Source: Azospirillum sp. TSH100 (GTDB lineage: Bacteria; Pseudomonadota; Alphaproteobacteria; Azospirillales; Azospirillaceae). From it: 64,000 bases of DNA. Shown piece by piece: positions 1 to 9,423 of the stretch. The position numbers and the translations under genes are program-made. The notes under the pieces were generated by a model. It had not been told where the DNA came from, made no database searches, and worked only from the letters and a program-made list of their open reading frames with translations. The stretch spans positions 2,012,001-2,076,000 of the forward strand of contig NZ_CP039634.1 in assembly GCF_004923295.1 (NCBI RefSeq). Direction: 5' to 3'. The first letter of the stretch is position 1, and every line of letters begins with the position of its first letter.

Positions 1-1166
1 ACAAGCGCGCCCAGGCGGCACTGGCTGACGCGAGGCGGGAGGCCGACCGGGCCAATGTCGCCAAGTCGAAATTCCTGGCTGCCGCCAGTCACGACCTGCG
101 CCAACCGGTGCAGTCACTGCTGCTGCTGATGGAGGTGCTGTCCACCCGCGTCACCGATGGCATGAGCCGCAATGTCCTGGGCACGATGGAGCGTGCGCTG
201 GGCGCGCTGAAGATGCTGCTGGACGGGCTCCTCGATGTCTCCCGGCTGGAAGCGGGCGCGGTGGTGCCGGAGGTGGAGGTGTTCCCGCTGTCCGAGGTGA
301 TGGAGCGTGTCGCCGCCAACAGCCGCCCCGTCGCTGTCCAGAAGGGGCTGATCCTGCACATTGTGCCGTGCAGCACCCATGTGCGCAGCGACCCGATGCT
401 GCTTGGCCGGATTCTGCAGAATCTGGTGGAGAACGCCCTGCGCTATACCGACAGGGGCCGGATTCTCATCGGCTGCCGCCGCCGCGGCGAGACGTTGCGC
501 ATCGAGGTCTGGGACACCGGAATCGGGATTCCCGCCGACCAGCAGGAGGACATCTTCCAGGAGTTCGTGCAGGTCGGCAACGCCAGCCGCAACCGCGACC
601 AGGGACTCGGCCTCGGGCTGGCGGTGGTGCGGCGGCTGTCGGTCATGCTCGGCCATGAGGTGACGGTTCGGTCGACGCCCGGCGAGGGATCGGTTTTCTC
701 GGTCGAGGTCCCCGTCGCCGCCCGATGGGCGATGAAGGCCGTGCCCGCTCCGCACTCCGCCCGTCCGGCCTTCGCCACCACCGTGCTGGTGATCGAGGAC
801 GATCCAATCGTCCGTGAAGGGCTGCGCGCCATGCTGGCGGAGTGGGGCTATATCGTTCTGGCTGCCGAATCCTGTGCCGAGGCGCTGGATCTCGCCAATC
901 GCGGGCCGACGCCCGACCTGATCGTCGCCGATTACCGTTTGCGCGATGGCCGCACCGGGACGGAGGCGATCCGCGAGGTTCGGCTGGCGCTGGGCCGGAT
1001 CCTGCCGGGCATCCTGGTTACCGGCGACACCGCCCCGGCCCGTGCGCAGGAGGCGGAGGCCGGCAATTTCCGGGTGATGCACAAGCCGGTGATCGCCGCC
1101 GACCTGCGCCGGGCAGTGGCCGAGGCGCTGGAACCGCTGCTGCGCGACCGACAGACCGTCGCCTGA
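1..1166 (+). CDS. Hybrid sensor histidine kinase/response regulator, 5' truncated by window edge
   Basis: The reading frame is open from base 3, so the true start lies upstream of the window. The visible part begins at the end of a coiled linker and enters a HisKA domain whose H-box ASHDLRQP puts the phospho-accepting His at bases 90-92. A HATPase_c domain follows, with N-box NLVENALRY (visible residue about 140), G1 box DTGIGIP (about 170) and G2 box GLGLGL (about 202). A C-terminal receiver domain has the acidic pair EDD (about 262), phospho-Asp in ADYRL (about 309) and the conserved Lys in HKP (about 360). It should autophosphorylate on His and pass phosphate to its own receiver. The sensing domain is not visible, so the signal is unknown. 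It is convergent with the next kinase, 30 bp away. Confidence 0.93.
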   Translation, partial: KRAQAALADARREADRANVAKSKFLAAASHDLRQPVQSLLLLMEVLSTRVTDGMSRNVLGTMERALGALKMLLDGLLDVSRLEAGAVVPEVEVFPLSEVMERVAANSRPVAVQKGLILHIVPCSTHVRSDPMLLGRILQNLVENALRYTDRGRILIGCRRRGETLRIEVWDTGIGIPADQQEDIFQEFVQVGNASRNRDQGLGLGLAVVRRLSVMLGHEVTVRSTPGEGSVFSVEVPVAARWAMKAVPAPHSARPAFATTVLVIEDDPIVREGLRAMLAEWGYIVLAAESCAEALDLANRGPTPDLIVADYRLRDGRTGTEAIREVRLALGRILPGILVTGDTAPARAQEAEAGNFRVMHKPVIAADLRRAVAEALEPLLRDRQTVA

Positions 1167-1196
1167 CGAACAAGGCGAGGGGCGCGCCGGTGGGAA

Positions 1197-3125
1197 TCAG
1201 CCGAGGTCCGGGGCCTGCCGAGGCACCCTCAGGATGAAGACGGCTCCCTGGCCGGGATTGTTGCGGACGCTCAGTTGGCCGCCCAAAGTCTGGGTCGCCA
1301 GATTATAGGCGATGTGCAGCCCCAGGCCGACGCAGCCGGCATGGCGTGCAGTGGTGAAGAAGGGATCGAAGATCCGCGGCAGGTCGGCGTCAAGGATGCC
1401 CTGCCCGTCGTCGCTGTGCACCACCTCGATCCAATCGTCGCCATCGGCGTGGATGTCGATGACGATCCGTCCGCTCTGCTCCGCACGGAAGGCGTGGGTC
1501 AGCGAATTGCGCACCAGATGGGTCAGCACGCGGGCGAAAGCGCCGGGAAAGCTTTCCAGCTGAAGCGCCTCCGGACAGGCCAGCTCCACCCGGTGGCCGG
1601 AGGAGCCGATCTGCGTGTGCAGGCTCAGCAGCACGTCCTCGGTGTATTCGCGCAGGTAGAACGTGCGGCGCTCGTCGCCGGTTTGGTCGGCGGCCACCTG
1701 CTTGAACATGTGGACCAGGGCGGCGATGCGTTCGGTGTTGCCGACCAGCAGTTGCCCGGCCTCCTGCGCCACCTCAAGGAAACCGGCCAGGGCCGACCGG
1801 GTCAGGGCATTGGCGGCGAACTGGCGCTTCACGTCCTCCGCCCGGCTCAGCAGATGGGAGGCGGTGGTGAGCGCCACGCCGACCGGCCCGTTCACCTCAT
1901 GCGCCACCCCGGCGACGAGCTGGCCGAGGGACGCCATCTTCTCGGTCTGGACCAGGCTGTCCTGGGCGGCCTGCAATTCGCGATAGGCCTGTTCCACCCG
2001 GTCCTTGGCGGCGCGCAGGGCGTCGGCGGCACGTGCCCGCTCGGTGGTGTCCAGCATGACGCCGAACAGGTGGGTCAGCCGTCCGTCCAGATCGAATCGC
2101 GGCGCGCAGGAGGAGGAAACGTAGCGCACCTCTCCCACCGGATCGATCACCCGGTATTCGACATAGACGCGGCGGGAATTGCCGATGACGCTTTCCAGCA
2201 TGTTGCCGAAGGACATGCGGTCGTCGGGGTGCAGGATGCCCAGCAGATTGTCGAAGGTCGGCTCGAACCGTCCGGCATCCTGGCCGTAGATGTCGAAAGC
2301 CTCACGGTTCCACACCAGCGTGCCGCTGTGGATGCCATATTCCCAATAGCCGAGATGACCGGTGCGGTAGGCTTCCTCCAGCCGCTGCTTGGCCGCCTCC
2401 AGTTGGGCGGCGGCCTCCGCGCGTTCGGTGCTGTCCAGCATGACGCCGAACAGGTGGGTCAGCCGTCCGTCGCCATCCAGCCGCGGCGCGCAGGAGGAGG
2501 AGACGTAGCGGACCCGGTCGTCCCGGTCATGGACGCGGTATTCGACATAGACCCGCTGGGGGTTGTCGACGACGCTCTCCAGCATGTTGCCGAAGCGCGG
2601 CCGGTCGTCGGGGTGCAGGATCCCCAGCAGGGCATCGAAGCCGCCGGTGAAGCGGTCGCGGTCGTGACCCAGCACGGCCAGCCCGGCATCGCTCAGCATC
2701 AGGTCGCCGGACCGGATGCCGTACTCCCAGTACCCCAGCTTGGCGGTGTGGTAGGCCTCCTCCAACTTCTCGGTCGCCAGCGCCAGCCCGCGGGCGGTAT
2801 GACGCTGGTCGGTGACATCCTCCACCGTCGCGATCCAGGGCGGGCCGCCGACGCGGACCAGCAGGTCGCGCGAGTCGCCGGAGATGGACGTCGCGGTCAC
2901 TTCCCGTTCGCTACCCGGGGCGGTATCGGCCAGATCGACCGGAAAGGCGTCGGTGCTGCCGTAACGGTCGAGGAAGCGGCGGTTGCCGCGCAGCCGTCCG
3001 TCCGCCTCGCGCATCAGAGCCGGAACGGGCAGGGCGTCGAACAGCGGGGCGAACGATGTCGGCACGGCACCGGTCTCCAGCCTCGGAGCCCCCGTCACGT
3101 CCATCGTCTGGCCCGCTGTCGTCAT
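1197..3125 (-). CDS. Multi-PAS sensor histidine kinase with duplicated PAS domain
   Basis: I chose the ATG at 3125 because GGAG lies six bases upstream; an in-frame ATG at 3131 would overlap that site. The 642-residue protein has no membrane segment or signal peptide, so it is probably cytoplasmic. An N-terminal PAS-like segment (about 40-115) is followed by two PAS/PAC units (about 118-242 and 246-370). These share long identical strings such as LLGILHPDDR, RVYVEYRV and RLTHLFGVML, and are offset by exactly 128 codons. HisKA follows, with MASLGQLVAGVAHEVNGP (His about 409), then HATPase_c with NSLTHAF, DDGQGI and GLGLHIAYNL. There is no receiver domain, so its partner regulator must be elsewhere. 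The upstream hybrid kinase is convergent and may be unrelated. Confidence 0.92.
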   Translation of the reverse strand: MTTAGQTMDVTGAPRLETGAVPTSFAPLFDALPVPALMREADGRLRGNRRFLDRYGSTDAFPVDLADTAPGSEREVTATSISGDSRDLLVRVGGPPWIATVEDVTDQRHTARGLALATEKLEEAYHTAKLGYWEYGIRSGDLMLSDAGLAVLGHDRDRFTGGFDALLGILHPDDRPRFGNMLESVVDNPQRVYVEYRVHDRDDRVRYVSSSCAPRLDGDGRLTHLFGVMLDSTERAEAAAQLEAAKQRLEEAYRTGHLGYWEYGIHSGTLVWNREAFDIYGQDAGRFEPTFDNLLGILHPDDRMSFGNMLESVIGNSRRVYVEYRVIDPVGEVRYVSSSCAPRFDLDGRLTHLFGVMLDTTERARAADALRAAKDRVEQAYRELQAAQDSLVQTEKMASLGQLVAGVAHEVNGPVGVALTTASHLLSRAEDVKRQFAANALTRSALAGFLEVAQEAGQLLVGNTERIAALVHMFKQVAADQTGDERRTFYLREYTEDVLLSLHTQIGSSGHRVELACPEALQLESFPGAFARVLTHLVRNSLTHAFRAEQSGRIVIDIHADGDDWIEVVHSDDGQGILDADLPRIFDPFFTTARHAGCVGLGLHIAYNLATQTLGGQLSVRNNPGQGAVFILRVPRQAPDLG

Positions 3126-3231
3126 GTGCATCTCCACAGCCTGCACCCGTTCGCAGGCGCAACTGTCGGGGGACACTACACAAGCAACTCAACGGCTCCT
3201 ATGCCCAATTAGGTGCAAATCGTCGCGAATT

Positions 3232-4122
3232 TCAGGGTATCAGGCTGTCGAGGTCGAAGTCCTGGGCGAACGCCACCATGGCGCCGCAGGCGCTGGCCGA
3301 TCCGACCCGCATCACGCCTTCGCCGACCACCGTCGGAAATTTGCTTTTCTGCAAGGCCTGCTGGGTCTTCGCCGGATCGGCAACCCGCAGCACGAAACCG
3401 GCGAAGAAGGGCAGGGTGGCCTTGGTGAAGGCCGGATCGGCGGTCCAGGCCCAGTGCAGCCGGTCCGGGGTGGCGACCAGTACGGGAACCTGCCCGTCGC
3501 CCTGTTGCGCCGGCTCCACAACACGGGCGGAGCCACGGTCGGTGACGGTGCCGCCGAGCAGCCGGGCATAGGTTGTGGCGACCGCATCGGGATCGGCGGC
3601 GGCGATCACCAGCGCTGCCAGCCCGGTGGCACCGTTGGCGTGTTCCATCTGGTCGGGGCGCCAGACCAGATCGGGCGTATGGTGCTGGCACAGGAAGACA
3701 CGTCCCGCCGGGGTGGCGGCCGGGTCGATCTGGGTGATGGTGAAATTGGCGTCACGGCTGCCGTCCGGCAACTCCACCGGCCGGCCGAAATCGACGGGAT
3801 CCGACGCCGGGAAACCGGCGGCGGTCAGCGGACCGGCGGCGGCGCGGGCGTCCGGGGTCTTCAAGGCGACGGCGGCGATGCCCTCGCGTTGGCGCAGGAA
3901 GGCGGCGTAATGGGCGTTGACCGGCCGCTGTTCCTCAATGCCCAGCAGCTCCAGATAGGTGCCGGTGGGGAACAGAATGGTGTGGTTGGCCGACTTCAAC
4001 TGGGTGTGGTGGCCACGCGGCGTCACGGTGAAACCGAGCCGGGCGTAGGCGTCGCGCGCCGCGTCGAGGTCGCGGGTGGCGATGACCAGATGGTCCAGTC
4101 CGGTGATGCCGTCGATGCTCAT
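3232..4122 (-). CDS. VOC (glyoxalase-like) superfamily protein
   Basis: I place the start at the ATG at 4122, because residues upstream of it in the open frame are low-complexity and the domain begins directly with [17 protein letters not shown]. The 296-residue protein carries a first VOC module (about 5-125, with GLDHLVI and TYLELLGIE) and a weaker second one (about 150-290), the arrangement of the Glyoxalase_3-like group. Metal-binding residues cannot be assigned with certainty. It follows etfA by 113 bp on the same strand and may be the last gene of the acyl-CoA oxidation block. Substrate is unknown; VOC proteins range from dioxygenases to epimerases, so only the fold is claimed. Confidence 0.8.
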   Translation of the reverse strand: MSIDGITGLDHLVIATRDLDAARDAYARLGFTVTPRGHHTQLKSANHTILFPTGTYLELLGIEEQRPVNAHYAAFLRQREGIAAVALKTPDARAAAGPLTAAGFPASDPVDFGRPVELPDGSRDANFTITQIDPAATPAGRVFLCQHHTPDLVWRPDQMEHANGATGLAALVIAAADPDAVATTYARLLGGTVTDRGSARVVEPAQQGDGQVPVLVATPDRLHWAWTADPAFTKATLPFFAGFVLRVADPAKTQQALQKSKFPTVVGEGVMRVGSASACGAMVAFAQDFDLDSLIP

Positions 4123-4235
4123 GGCGTCCTGCCGCTGTCGGGTTGCTGTGCCGCCAGCGATAGAACAGCCGGCCCGCCGCGGCAAGCGCGAAGCGGCCGG
4201 GCCCTCCCGTGCAGGGAAGAACCCGGCCTTGACGG

Positions 4236-5162
4236 TCACAGCGCCTGCTGGAGGTCCGGCAGGGCCTTGAACAGGTCGGCGACGAGGCCGTAGTCGGCGA
4301 CCTGGAAGATCGGCGCCTCCTCGTCCTTGTTGATGGCGACGATGATCTTGCTGTCCTTCATGCCGGCCAGATGCTGGATGGCACCCGAGATGCCGACAGC
4401 GACATAGAGGTCCGGCGCCACGATCTTGCCGGTCTGGCCGACCTGATAGTCGTTCGGCACGAAACCGGCATCGACGGCGGCGCGGCTGGCGCCGACCGCA
4501 GCCCCCAGCTTGTCAGCGATCGCCTCCAGCAGGTGGAAGTTGTCGCCGGACTGCATGCCGCGACCGCCGGAAATGACGATGCGGGCCGAGGTCAGCTCCG
4601 GCCGCTCCGACTTCGACAGCTCGGCCGAGACGAAGCTCGACAGGGCCGGGTCGGCAACGGCGGCGACGCTCTCCACCGCGGCGCTGCCGGTTGCGGCGGC
4701 GGCCTCGAAGGCGGTGGTGCGGACGGTGATGACCTTCACCGCATCGGCCGACTGCACGGTGGCGATGGCGTTGCCGGCGTAGATCGGCCGCTCGAAGCTG
4801 TCGGCGGAGACCACCGCGGTGATGTCGGAGATCATCGCCACGTCGAGCAGGGCGGCGACACGCGGCAGCACGTTCTTGCCGGCAGAAGTGGCGGCGGCGA
4901 GGAGGTGGCTGTAGGCCGGGGCGAGCGAGACCAGCAGGGCCGCGACCGGCTCGGCCAGGGCATGCTCGTAGGCGGCATCGTCGGCGAGAAGCACCTTGGC
5001 GACGCCGGCCAGCCTGGCGGCCTGCTCCGCGGCCGGGGCGGCGTTGCAGCCGGCGACGAGGATGTGGACGTCGCCGCCCAGCCTGGCGGCGGCGGTGACC
5101 GCGTTGGCGGTGGCGGGCTTGAGGCTGGCGTTGTCGTGGTCGGCAAGGATCAGGATGGGCAT
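4236..5162 (-). CDS. etfA: Electron transfer flavoprotein alpha subunit (EtfA)
   Basis: EtfA and EtfB form the FAD/AMP heterodimer that carries electrons from acyl-CoA and other dehydrogenases to ETF-ubiquinone oxidoreductase. The 308-residue length is normal. The N-terminal domain starts [11 protein letters not shown]. The C-terminal FAD domain has [38 protein letters not shown] and the near-terminal signature [20 protein letters not shown]. It lies 52 bp downstream of etfB in the usual etfBA order, on the same strand as fadD and the thioesterase, which fits a fatty-acid oxidation operon. Confidence 0.97.
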   Translation of the reverse strand: MPILILADHDNASLKPATANAVTAAARLGGDVHILVAGCNAAPAAEQAARLAGVAKVLLADDAAYEHALAEPVAALLVSLAPAYSHLLAAATSAGKNVLPRVAALLDVAMISDITAVVSADSFERPIYAGNAIATVQSADAVKVITVRTTAFEAAAATGSAAVESVAAVADPALSSFVSAELSKSERPELTSARIVISGGRGMQSGDNFHLLEAIADKLGAAVGASRAAVDAGFVPNDYQVGQTGKIVAPDLYVAVGISGAIQHLAGMKDSKIIVAINKDEEAPIFQVADYGLVADLFKALPDLQQAL

Positions 5163-5214
5163 GGGGGCTTCCTCTGTCGGGCGGGGGGGGCGAGCGCGGG
5201 CACAGGGCCGGCGC

Positions 5215-5964
5215 TCAGATCACCCGCGCCTCGTTCTTCAGCTTGTCGACCAGGGTGGCGACGTCCGGCACCTTGATGCCGGCCTGACGCTTGGCCGGCT
5301 CGGCGACCTTCAGCGTCTTCAGGCGCGGGGCGACGTCGACGCCAAGCACCTCCGGCGTCACGGTCTCCAGCGGCTTCTTCTTCGCCTTCATGATGTTCGG
5401 CAGCGAGGCATAGCGCGGCTCGTTCAGGCGCAGGTCGGCGGTGACCACCGCCGGCAGCTTCAGCTCAACGGTCTCCAGCCCGCCGTCGATCTCGCGGGTG
5501 ACGGCGACCGTGCCGTCGCCGGCGGCGATCTTCGAGGCGAAGGTGCCCTGGCCCCAGCCCAGCAGCGCGGCGAGCATCTGGCCGGTCTGGTTGCAGTCGT
5601 CGTCGATCGCCTGCTTGCCGAGGATGACGAGGCCGGGGGCCTCCTTCTCGACCAGGGCCTTCAGCACCTTGGCGACGGCCAGCGGCTCGGTCTGCACGTC
5701 GGTCTGCACCAGGATGGCGCGGTCGGCACCCATGGCGAGAGCGGTGCGCAGGGTCTCCTGGGCCTGGGTCGGCCCGACGGACACGACCACGATCTCGGTC
5801 GCCTTGCCGGCTTCCTTCAGGCGCACCGCCTCTTCGACGGCGATCTCGTCGAAGGGGTTCATGCTCATCTTCACGTTGGCGGTCTCGACGCCGCTGCCAT
5901 CCGCCTTGACGCGGATCTTCACGTTGTAGTCGACCACTCGCTTAACGGGCACCAGCACCTTCAT
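5215..5964 (-). CDS. etfB: Electron transfer flavoprotein beta subunit (EtfB)
   Basis: The ATG at 5964 gives 249 residues starting [19 protein letters not shown], the normal EtfB start; the open frame runs further upstream but encodes unrelated sequence. The AMP-binding region has [25 protein letters not shown], and the ETF-beta signature follows with [23 protein letters not shown] and [28 protein letters not shown]. It docks acyl-CoA dehydrogenases through its recognition loop. It is preceded by a thioesterase gene 37 bp upstream and followed by etfA. Confidence 0.97.
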   Translation of the reverse strand: MKVLVPVKRVVDYNVKIRVKADGSGVETANVKMSMNPFDEIAVEEAVRLKEAGKATEIVVVSVGPTQAQETLRTALAMGADRAILVQTDVQTEPLAVAKVLKALVEKEAPGLVILGKQAIDDDCNQTGQMLAALLGWGQGTFASKIAAGDGTVAVTREIDGGLETVELKLPAVVTADLRLNEPRYASLPNIMKAKKKPLETVTPEVLGVDVAPRLKTLKVAEPAKRQAGIKVPDVATLVDKLKNEARVI

Positions 5965-6001
5965 GACGGCGTGTCTCCTCTCGATTGGTTTCTTGTACGA
6001 C

Positions 6002-6529
6002 TTAGGCGGTGGACAGCGTCTGTCCGCGCAGGCCCGCGACCGCATCGGGGACCGGCGGCGAGGCGGCGGTGGTGCCGAGGACTGCCAGAACCTCGGCCGG
6101 GGCGACGACGCCCCTGGATCCGACGAATGCGCCCTGGACGACGGCCAGCGCCGCCAGCCCGCCTCGCGTTTCCATGCGGTGTTCGATGAAGATGTATTTG
6201 TCATCCCAGCACAGCACCCGGCTGACCAGGGTGAAGCGCTGGAACGGCCGCAGCGAGCGGCGGTAGCGGATGGTCGCCCCGCCCAGCACCGGCTGCCAGC
6301 GGTTGCGCAGGATCGCCGGACCCAGGCCGACGCGGATCATCAGGTCGGTGCGACCCAGATCCATCACGCTGAAATAGCGTGCGTTGGTCATGTGCAGGTT
6401 GATGTCCAGATCGGTCGGCCAGACCCGGAAGCGCAATGCCGATGGCTCAAGCAGTCCGGCACGTCGGCCCCGCCAAGCCGCGAGGATGGCGGCGGCGGCG
6501 ACCGCCAGCAGGCGGAAGATCAGGTTCAT
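6002..6529 (-). CDS. Acyl-CoA thioesterase, 4HBT_2 hotdog family
   Basis: The ATG at 6529 gives 175 residues starting [19 protein letters not shown], a hydrophobic N-terminal helix that probably anchors the protein in the membrane. The hotdog core carries [24 protein letters not shown], typical of the 4HBT_2/THEM6 group where the Asp and Asn of the DxNxHxxN-like stretch sit at the active site. It probably hydrolyses an acyl-CoA. It lies 37 bp upstream of etfB and 114 bp downstream of a MerR regulator, within the lipid catabolism block. The specific acyl chain cannot be read from sequence. Confidence 0.82.
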   Translation of the reverse strand: MNLIFRLLAVAAAAILAAWRGRRAGLLEPSALRFRVWPTDLDINLHMTNARYFSVMDLGRTDLMIRVGLGPAILRNRWQPVLGGATIRYRRSLRPFQRFTLVSRVLCWDDKYIFIEHRMETRGGLAALAVVQGAFVGSRGVVAPAEVLAVLGTTAASPPVPDAVAGLRGQTLSTA

Positions 6530-6643
6530 GCCCGATCTCCCGGCCATATGGTTTTATCGGCGGTCTGCGGCTGTCGCTGTCCCATCATGCTCCGATCTCC
6601 CCTTGCCGGGCCGACCGGAGCGCTTTCAGGGGCGTCCGACCGG

Positions 6644-7036
6644 TCAGCTGTCCTTCGCGGCGGATTTCAGCTCCGCCAAGGTGTTGTTGACCTGCTCTTC
6701 GATGTCGCGCAGCTCCTGCACGGTCGCTTCCAGGTCCTCGCGCTGCTGGGCGAGGTCCTTCAGCCGCTTCTGCACGCGCTTCAACAGGTTCTTCTGCTGC
6801 TCGACCCCGCCATTGACGTTGTAGAGGTCGAGATATTCACGGATTTCCGCCAGCGAGAAGCCCAGGCGCTTGCCCCGCAGGATCAGCTTCAGCCGGGCAC
6901 GGTCGCGCTTCGTGTAGACCCGGTTGTTGCCGACGCGGTTGGGCGCCAGCAGCCCCTTGACCTCATAGAAGCGCAGGGCTCGCGGCGTGATGCCCAGCTC
7001 CTCCGCAAGCTGGTTGACCGTGTAGAGCTGTTCCAT
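6644..7036 (-). CDS. MerR family regulator, LiuR-like
   Basis: This 130-residue protein begins MEQLYTVNQLAEELGITPRA, a MerR-type winged helix (residues 5-75), followed by a long dimerisation coiled coil (85-125) rich in Gln, Glu and Leu. It has no Cys, so it is not a metal sensor; it matches the short LiuR-type regulators that control branched-chain and fatty acyl-CoA degradation. It sits between fadD and the thioesterase/etfBA genes on the same strand. A plausible operator of LiuR type is at 8999-9013 upstream of fadD, with a half-site TTTACGTT at 7120-7127 just upstream of this gene. Effector identity is inferred, probably an acyl-CoA. Confidence 0.85.
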   Translation of the reverse strand: MEQLYTVNQLAEELGITPRALRFYEVKGLLAPNRVGNNRVYTKRDRARLKLILRGKRLGFSLAEIREYLDLYNVNGGVEQQKNLLKRVQKRLKDLAQQREDLEATVQELRDIEEQVNNTLAELKSAAKDS

Positions 7037-7150
7037 CCCTGGGAAGACCTTTTGTTCGTGTCCGGCACAATGCGCCTTCCGTCTGGTAGCACAGCTGCCG
7101 TCGCGTGATAAGGCTTCCCTTTACGTTCGGGGCAAGACGGTGACTTCCGG

Positions 7151-8896
7151 TCATCCTCCGTTCGATAGAGCCTGCTGCGCCTCGGCGATCAACTCCTTCT
7201 TCGACAGCTTGCCGACGGCGGTTTTCGGAAGTTCCTCGCGGAATTCGATGGCCGTCGGCATCTCGATGCGGGAGATCTTGTCGCGCAGGAAGTCGCGCAG
7301 GGCCTCGGCCGTCAGGCTGGCGCCCGGCTTCAGCTGAACGAAGGCCTTCGGCGTCTGGCCGCGATAATCGTCGGGCAGCCCGATGACGCAGGCGGCGACC
7401 ACGTCGGGATGCTGGTAGATCGCTTCCTCGATCATGCGCGGATAGACGTTGTAGCCGCTGCAGATGATGAGATCCTTCAGCCGGTCGAGCAGGAAGACGT
7501 AGCCGTCCTCGTCCATCGTTCCGACGTCGCCGGTCAGCAGGAAGCCATCGACCACGGTGCGGTCGCTCTCCTCCGCCCGGCCCCAATATCCGGCCATGAC
7601 GTTGGGTCCGGAGATCGCCACCTGCCCCTTCTCGCCAATGCCGAGCTTGCGGGTCGGGTCTTCCAGATCGCGGATCTCGATGGCGATGCCGGGCAGCGGC
7701 AGGCCGATCGATCCCTCCTTGTTGATGCCGTTCAACGGGTTGGCGGCGCAGACCGGAGAGGCTTCCGACAGGCCGTAGCCTTCGATCAGCACGCAGCCGG
7801 TCGCCGTCTCGAATTGGCGCTTCAACTCCATCGGCAGCGGGGCCCCGCCCGAGATGCAGTAGCGGATCGAGGTCATCGGATAACGGGCGACCTGCGGATG
7901 GCCCAGCAGCGCCTTGTACATGGTCGGCACGCCGGGGACGAGCGTCGGCTTGCGCTTGGCGATGGTCCTCAATACCTGCTCGGTCTCGAATCGGGGCAGC
8001 ATGATCAGCTCGGCTCCGCAGGCCAACCCCATGTTCAGCACCACGGTCATGGCGAAGACATGGAAAAAGGGCAGCACGGCCAACACCCTCTCCTGACCCA
8101 GGGCGACACCGGGGAACCAGGCCTGCACCTGCCGTGCGTTGGACAGCAGGTTGTGGTGGGTCAGCATCGCGCCCTTGGGCACGCCGGTGGTGCCGCCGGT
8201 GTATTGCAGCACGGCGACATCGCGCAGCCCGTCGATGCGCACCGGGCGCAGCATGCCATCATTGGTCAACAGGCTGTTGAAATCGACATGGCGGTCGTCC
8301 CGCGGGACCGCGGCAAGCTCGCCGCGCTTCAGCACGCTGAACAGCGCCTTCTTCACCGCCGGCAGGATTGTCGCCATGCGGCAGACGACGATCCGCTTCA
8401 TCGGCGTGCGCGCCAGCATCGCGGCGACGCGTGGATAGATCTGCTTCAGATCCAGCGTCACCATGATTTCGGTCTGCGAATCGGTGATCTGGTGCTCCAG
8501 CTCCCGCTCAACATAGAGCGGGTTGTAGTTGACGACGGTCCCGCCGGCCTTCAGCACCCCGAAATAGGAGATGACGTAGGTCGGACAGTTCGGCAGGCAC
8601 AGTCCCACCCGCACCCCCGGCCCGACGCCCAGGTCCTGGAAGCCGCGGGCGGCGCGGTTCACCAGATCAAGAACCTCGGCATAGCTGTAGCGGCGGCCCA
8701 GGAAGTCCAGGCAGGGGCGGTCGGCATAGCGTTTGGCCGCCTCATCGAACAGCATGTGCAGCGGCATCGGCGTGAACTGCTGGTCCCAGGCGATCCCCGT
8801 CGGGTAGTGCGTCAGCCAGGGATGGACGGCATCATTCTTAGCGCCATCTGCGGTGGTGATGGGCGGGTTGGCGCTCTGCGCAAGCGGCTCGGGCAT
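7151..8896 (-). CDS. fadD: Long-chain fatty acid-CoA ligase (FadD-like)
   Basis: This 581-residue adenylate-forming enzyme activates fatty acids to acyl-CoA through an acyl-AMP. The AMP-binding P-loop YTGGTTGVPKGAMLTH lies near residue 230, the second signature IEGYGLSEASPV near 370, and the C-terminal hinge and lid have TGDVGTMDEDGYVFLLDRLKDLI and the catalytic Lys in PKTAVGKLSKKEL. It has no signal peptide. It is divergent from the SCP2 gene, and a probable LiuR-like operator lies in the shared 170-bp promoter region. Downstream genes for the MerR regulator, thioesterase and ETF point to beta-oxidation. Medium-chain or branched substrates cannot be excluded. Confidence 0.93.
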   Translation of the reverse strand: MPEPLAQSANPPITTADGAKNDAVHPWLTHYPTGIAWDQQFTPMPLHMLFDEAAKRYADRPCLDFLGRRYSYAEVLDLVNRAARGFQDLGVGPGVRVGLCLPNCPTYVISYFGVLKAGGTVVNYNPLYVERELEHQITDSQTEIMVTLDLKQIYPRVAAMLARTPMKRIVVCRMATILPAVKKALFSVLKRGELAAVPRDDRHVDFNSLLTNDGMLRPVRIDGLRDVAVLQYTGGTTGVPKGAMLTHHNLLSNARQVQAWFPGVALGQERVLAVLPFFHVFAMTVVLNMGLACGAELIMLPRFETEQVLRTIAKRKPTLVPGVPTMYKALLGHPQVARYPMTSIRYCISGGAPLPMELKRQFETATGCVLIEGYGLSEASPVCAANPLNGINKEGSIGLPLPGIAIEIRDLEDPTRKLGIGEKGQVAISGPNVMAGYWGRAEESDRTVVDGFLLTGDVGTMDEDGYVFLLDRLKDLIICSGYNVYPRMIEEAIYQHPDVVAACVIGLPDDYRGQTPKAFVQLKPGASLTAEALRDFLRDKISRIEMPTAIEFREELPKTAVGKLSKKELIAEAQQALSNGG

Positions 8897-8998
8897 GGTT
8901 CGCTCCCCTTGGCGGTGGCGCGTTCCGGATCACCTGACAGCCTGCACCGAATGGCGGCAACCGGGGCGGCGGGCGTCTGAAACGCTTTCGTTATGACG

Positions 8999-9013
8999 TT
9001 GACGTAAACGTAA
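8999..9013. promoter_or_regulatory. Candidate LiuR/MerR-type operator between fadD and SCP2 gene
   Basis: The sequence TTGACGTAAACGTAA is an imperfect dyad of ACGT half-sites, like the TACGTnnACGTA core known for LiuR-family MerR regulators. It is in the divergent promoter region of fadD and the SCP2 gene. A TTGACA-like -35 for fadD reads on the minus strand at 9030-9025, and a TTGACG (8999-9004) plus TACTGT (9022-9027) pair fits the SCP2 direction. Assignment is by pattern and context only. Confidence 0.6.
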
Positions 9014-9066
9014 TGTGCGCCTACTGTCAAGACCAGTCCTACGAACAATCCTGAGGGCACGCTTTC

Positions 9067-9369
9067 ATGGTCGACGACATTCTGCAGGAACTGCGCAGCC
9101 GCAGCGGCGATCTGCGTTCGCTCAACGCCTCTGTCCGCTTCCTGCTGGGCAAGGAGGGGGAGGTGATCCGGGTCGATGGCCGCACCAGCCCGATCAGCAT
9201 CAGCCGCGAGGATGCCGACTCCGACTGCACCATCCGCATCTCGCCGGAAAACCTGCAAAAGCTGATCAACGGCAAGCTGAATCCGATGCTGGCCTTCACC
9301 ATGGGCAAGCTGAAGGTCGAAGGATCGATGGGTGTCGCGATGAAGCTGGCCGAACTGCTGGACGATTGA
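9067..9369 (+). CDS. SCP2 sterol-binding domain protein
   Basis: This is a 100-residue stand-alone SCP2 domain. It has the acidic/hydrophobic run DADSDCTIRISPENLQKLINGKLNPMLAF followed by the typical GKLKVEGSMGVAMKLAELL end. Such small cytosolic proteins bind acyl-CoAs or other lipids and often accompany beta-oxidation genes. The gene is divergent from fadD and shares its putative LiuR-like operator, so co-regulation with fatty acid breakdown is likely. The exact ligand is unknown. Confidence 0.88.
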   Translation: MVDDILQELRSRSGDLRSLNASVRFLLGKEGEVIRVDGRTSPISISREDADSDCTIRISPENLQKLINGKLNPMLAFTMGKLKVEGSMGVAMKLAELLDD

Positions 9370-9423
9370 TCGAGCGGCCGGAAGAGCCGCCGAACAGACA
9401 TACCCAACCGGGAGGAAAAGACC

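Noticed and set aside
1275-3212. 645-residue open frame on the plus strand opposite the PAS kinase
   Set aside because: It is the antisense of a well-supported kinase gene; composition is Gly/Ala/His/Gln-rich with no motif, as expected from high-GC shadow frames.
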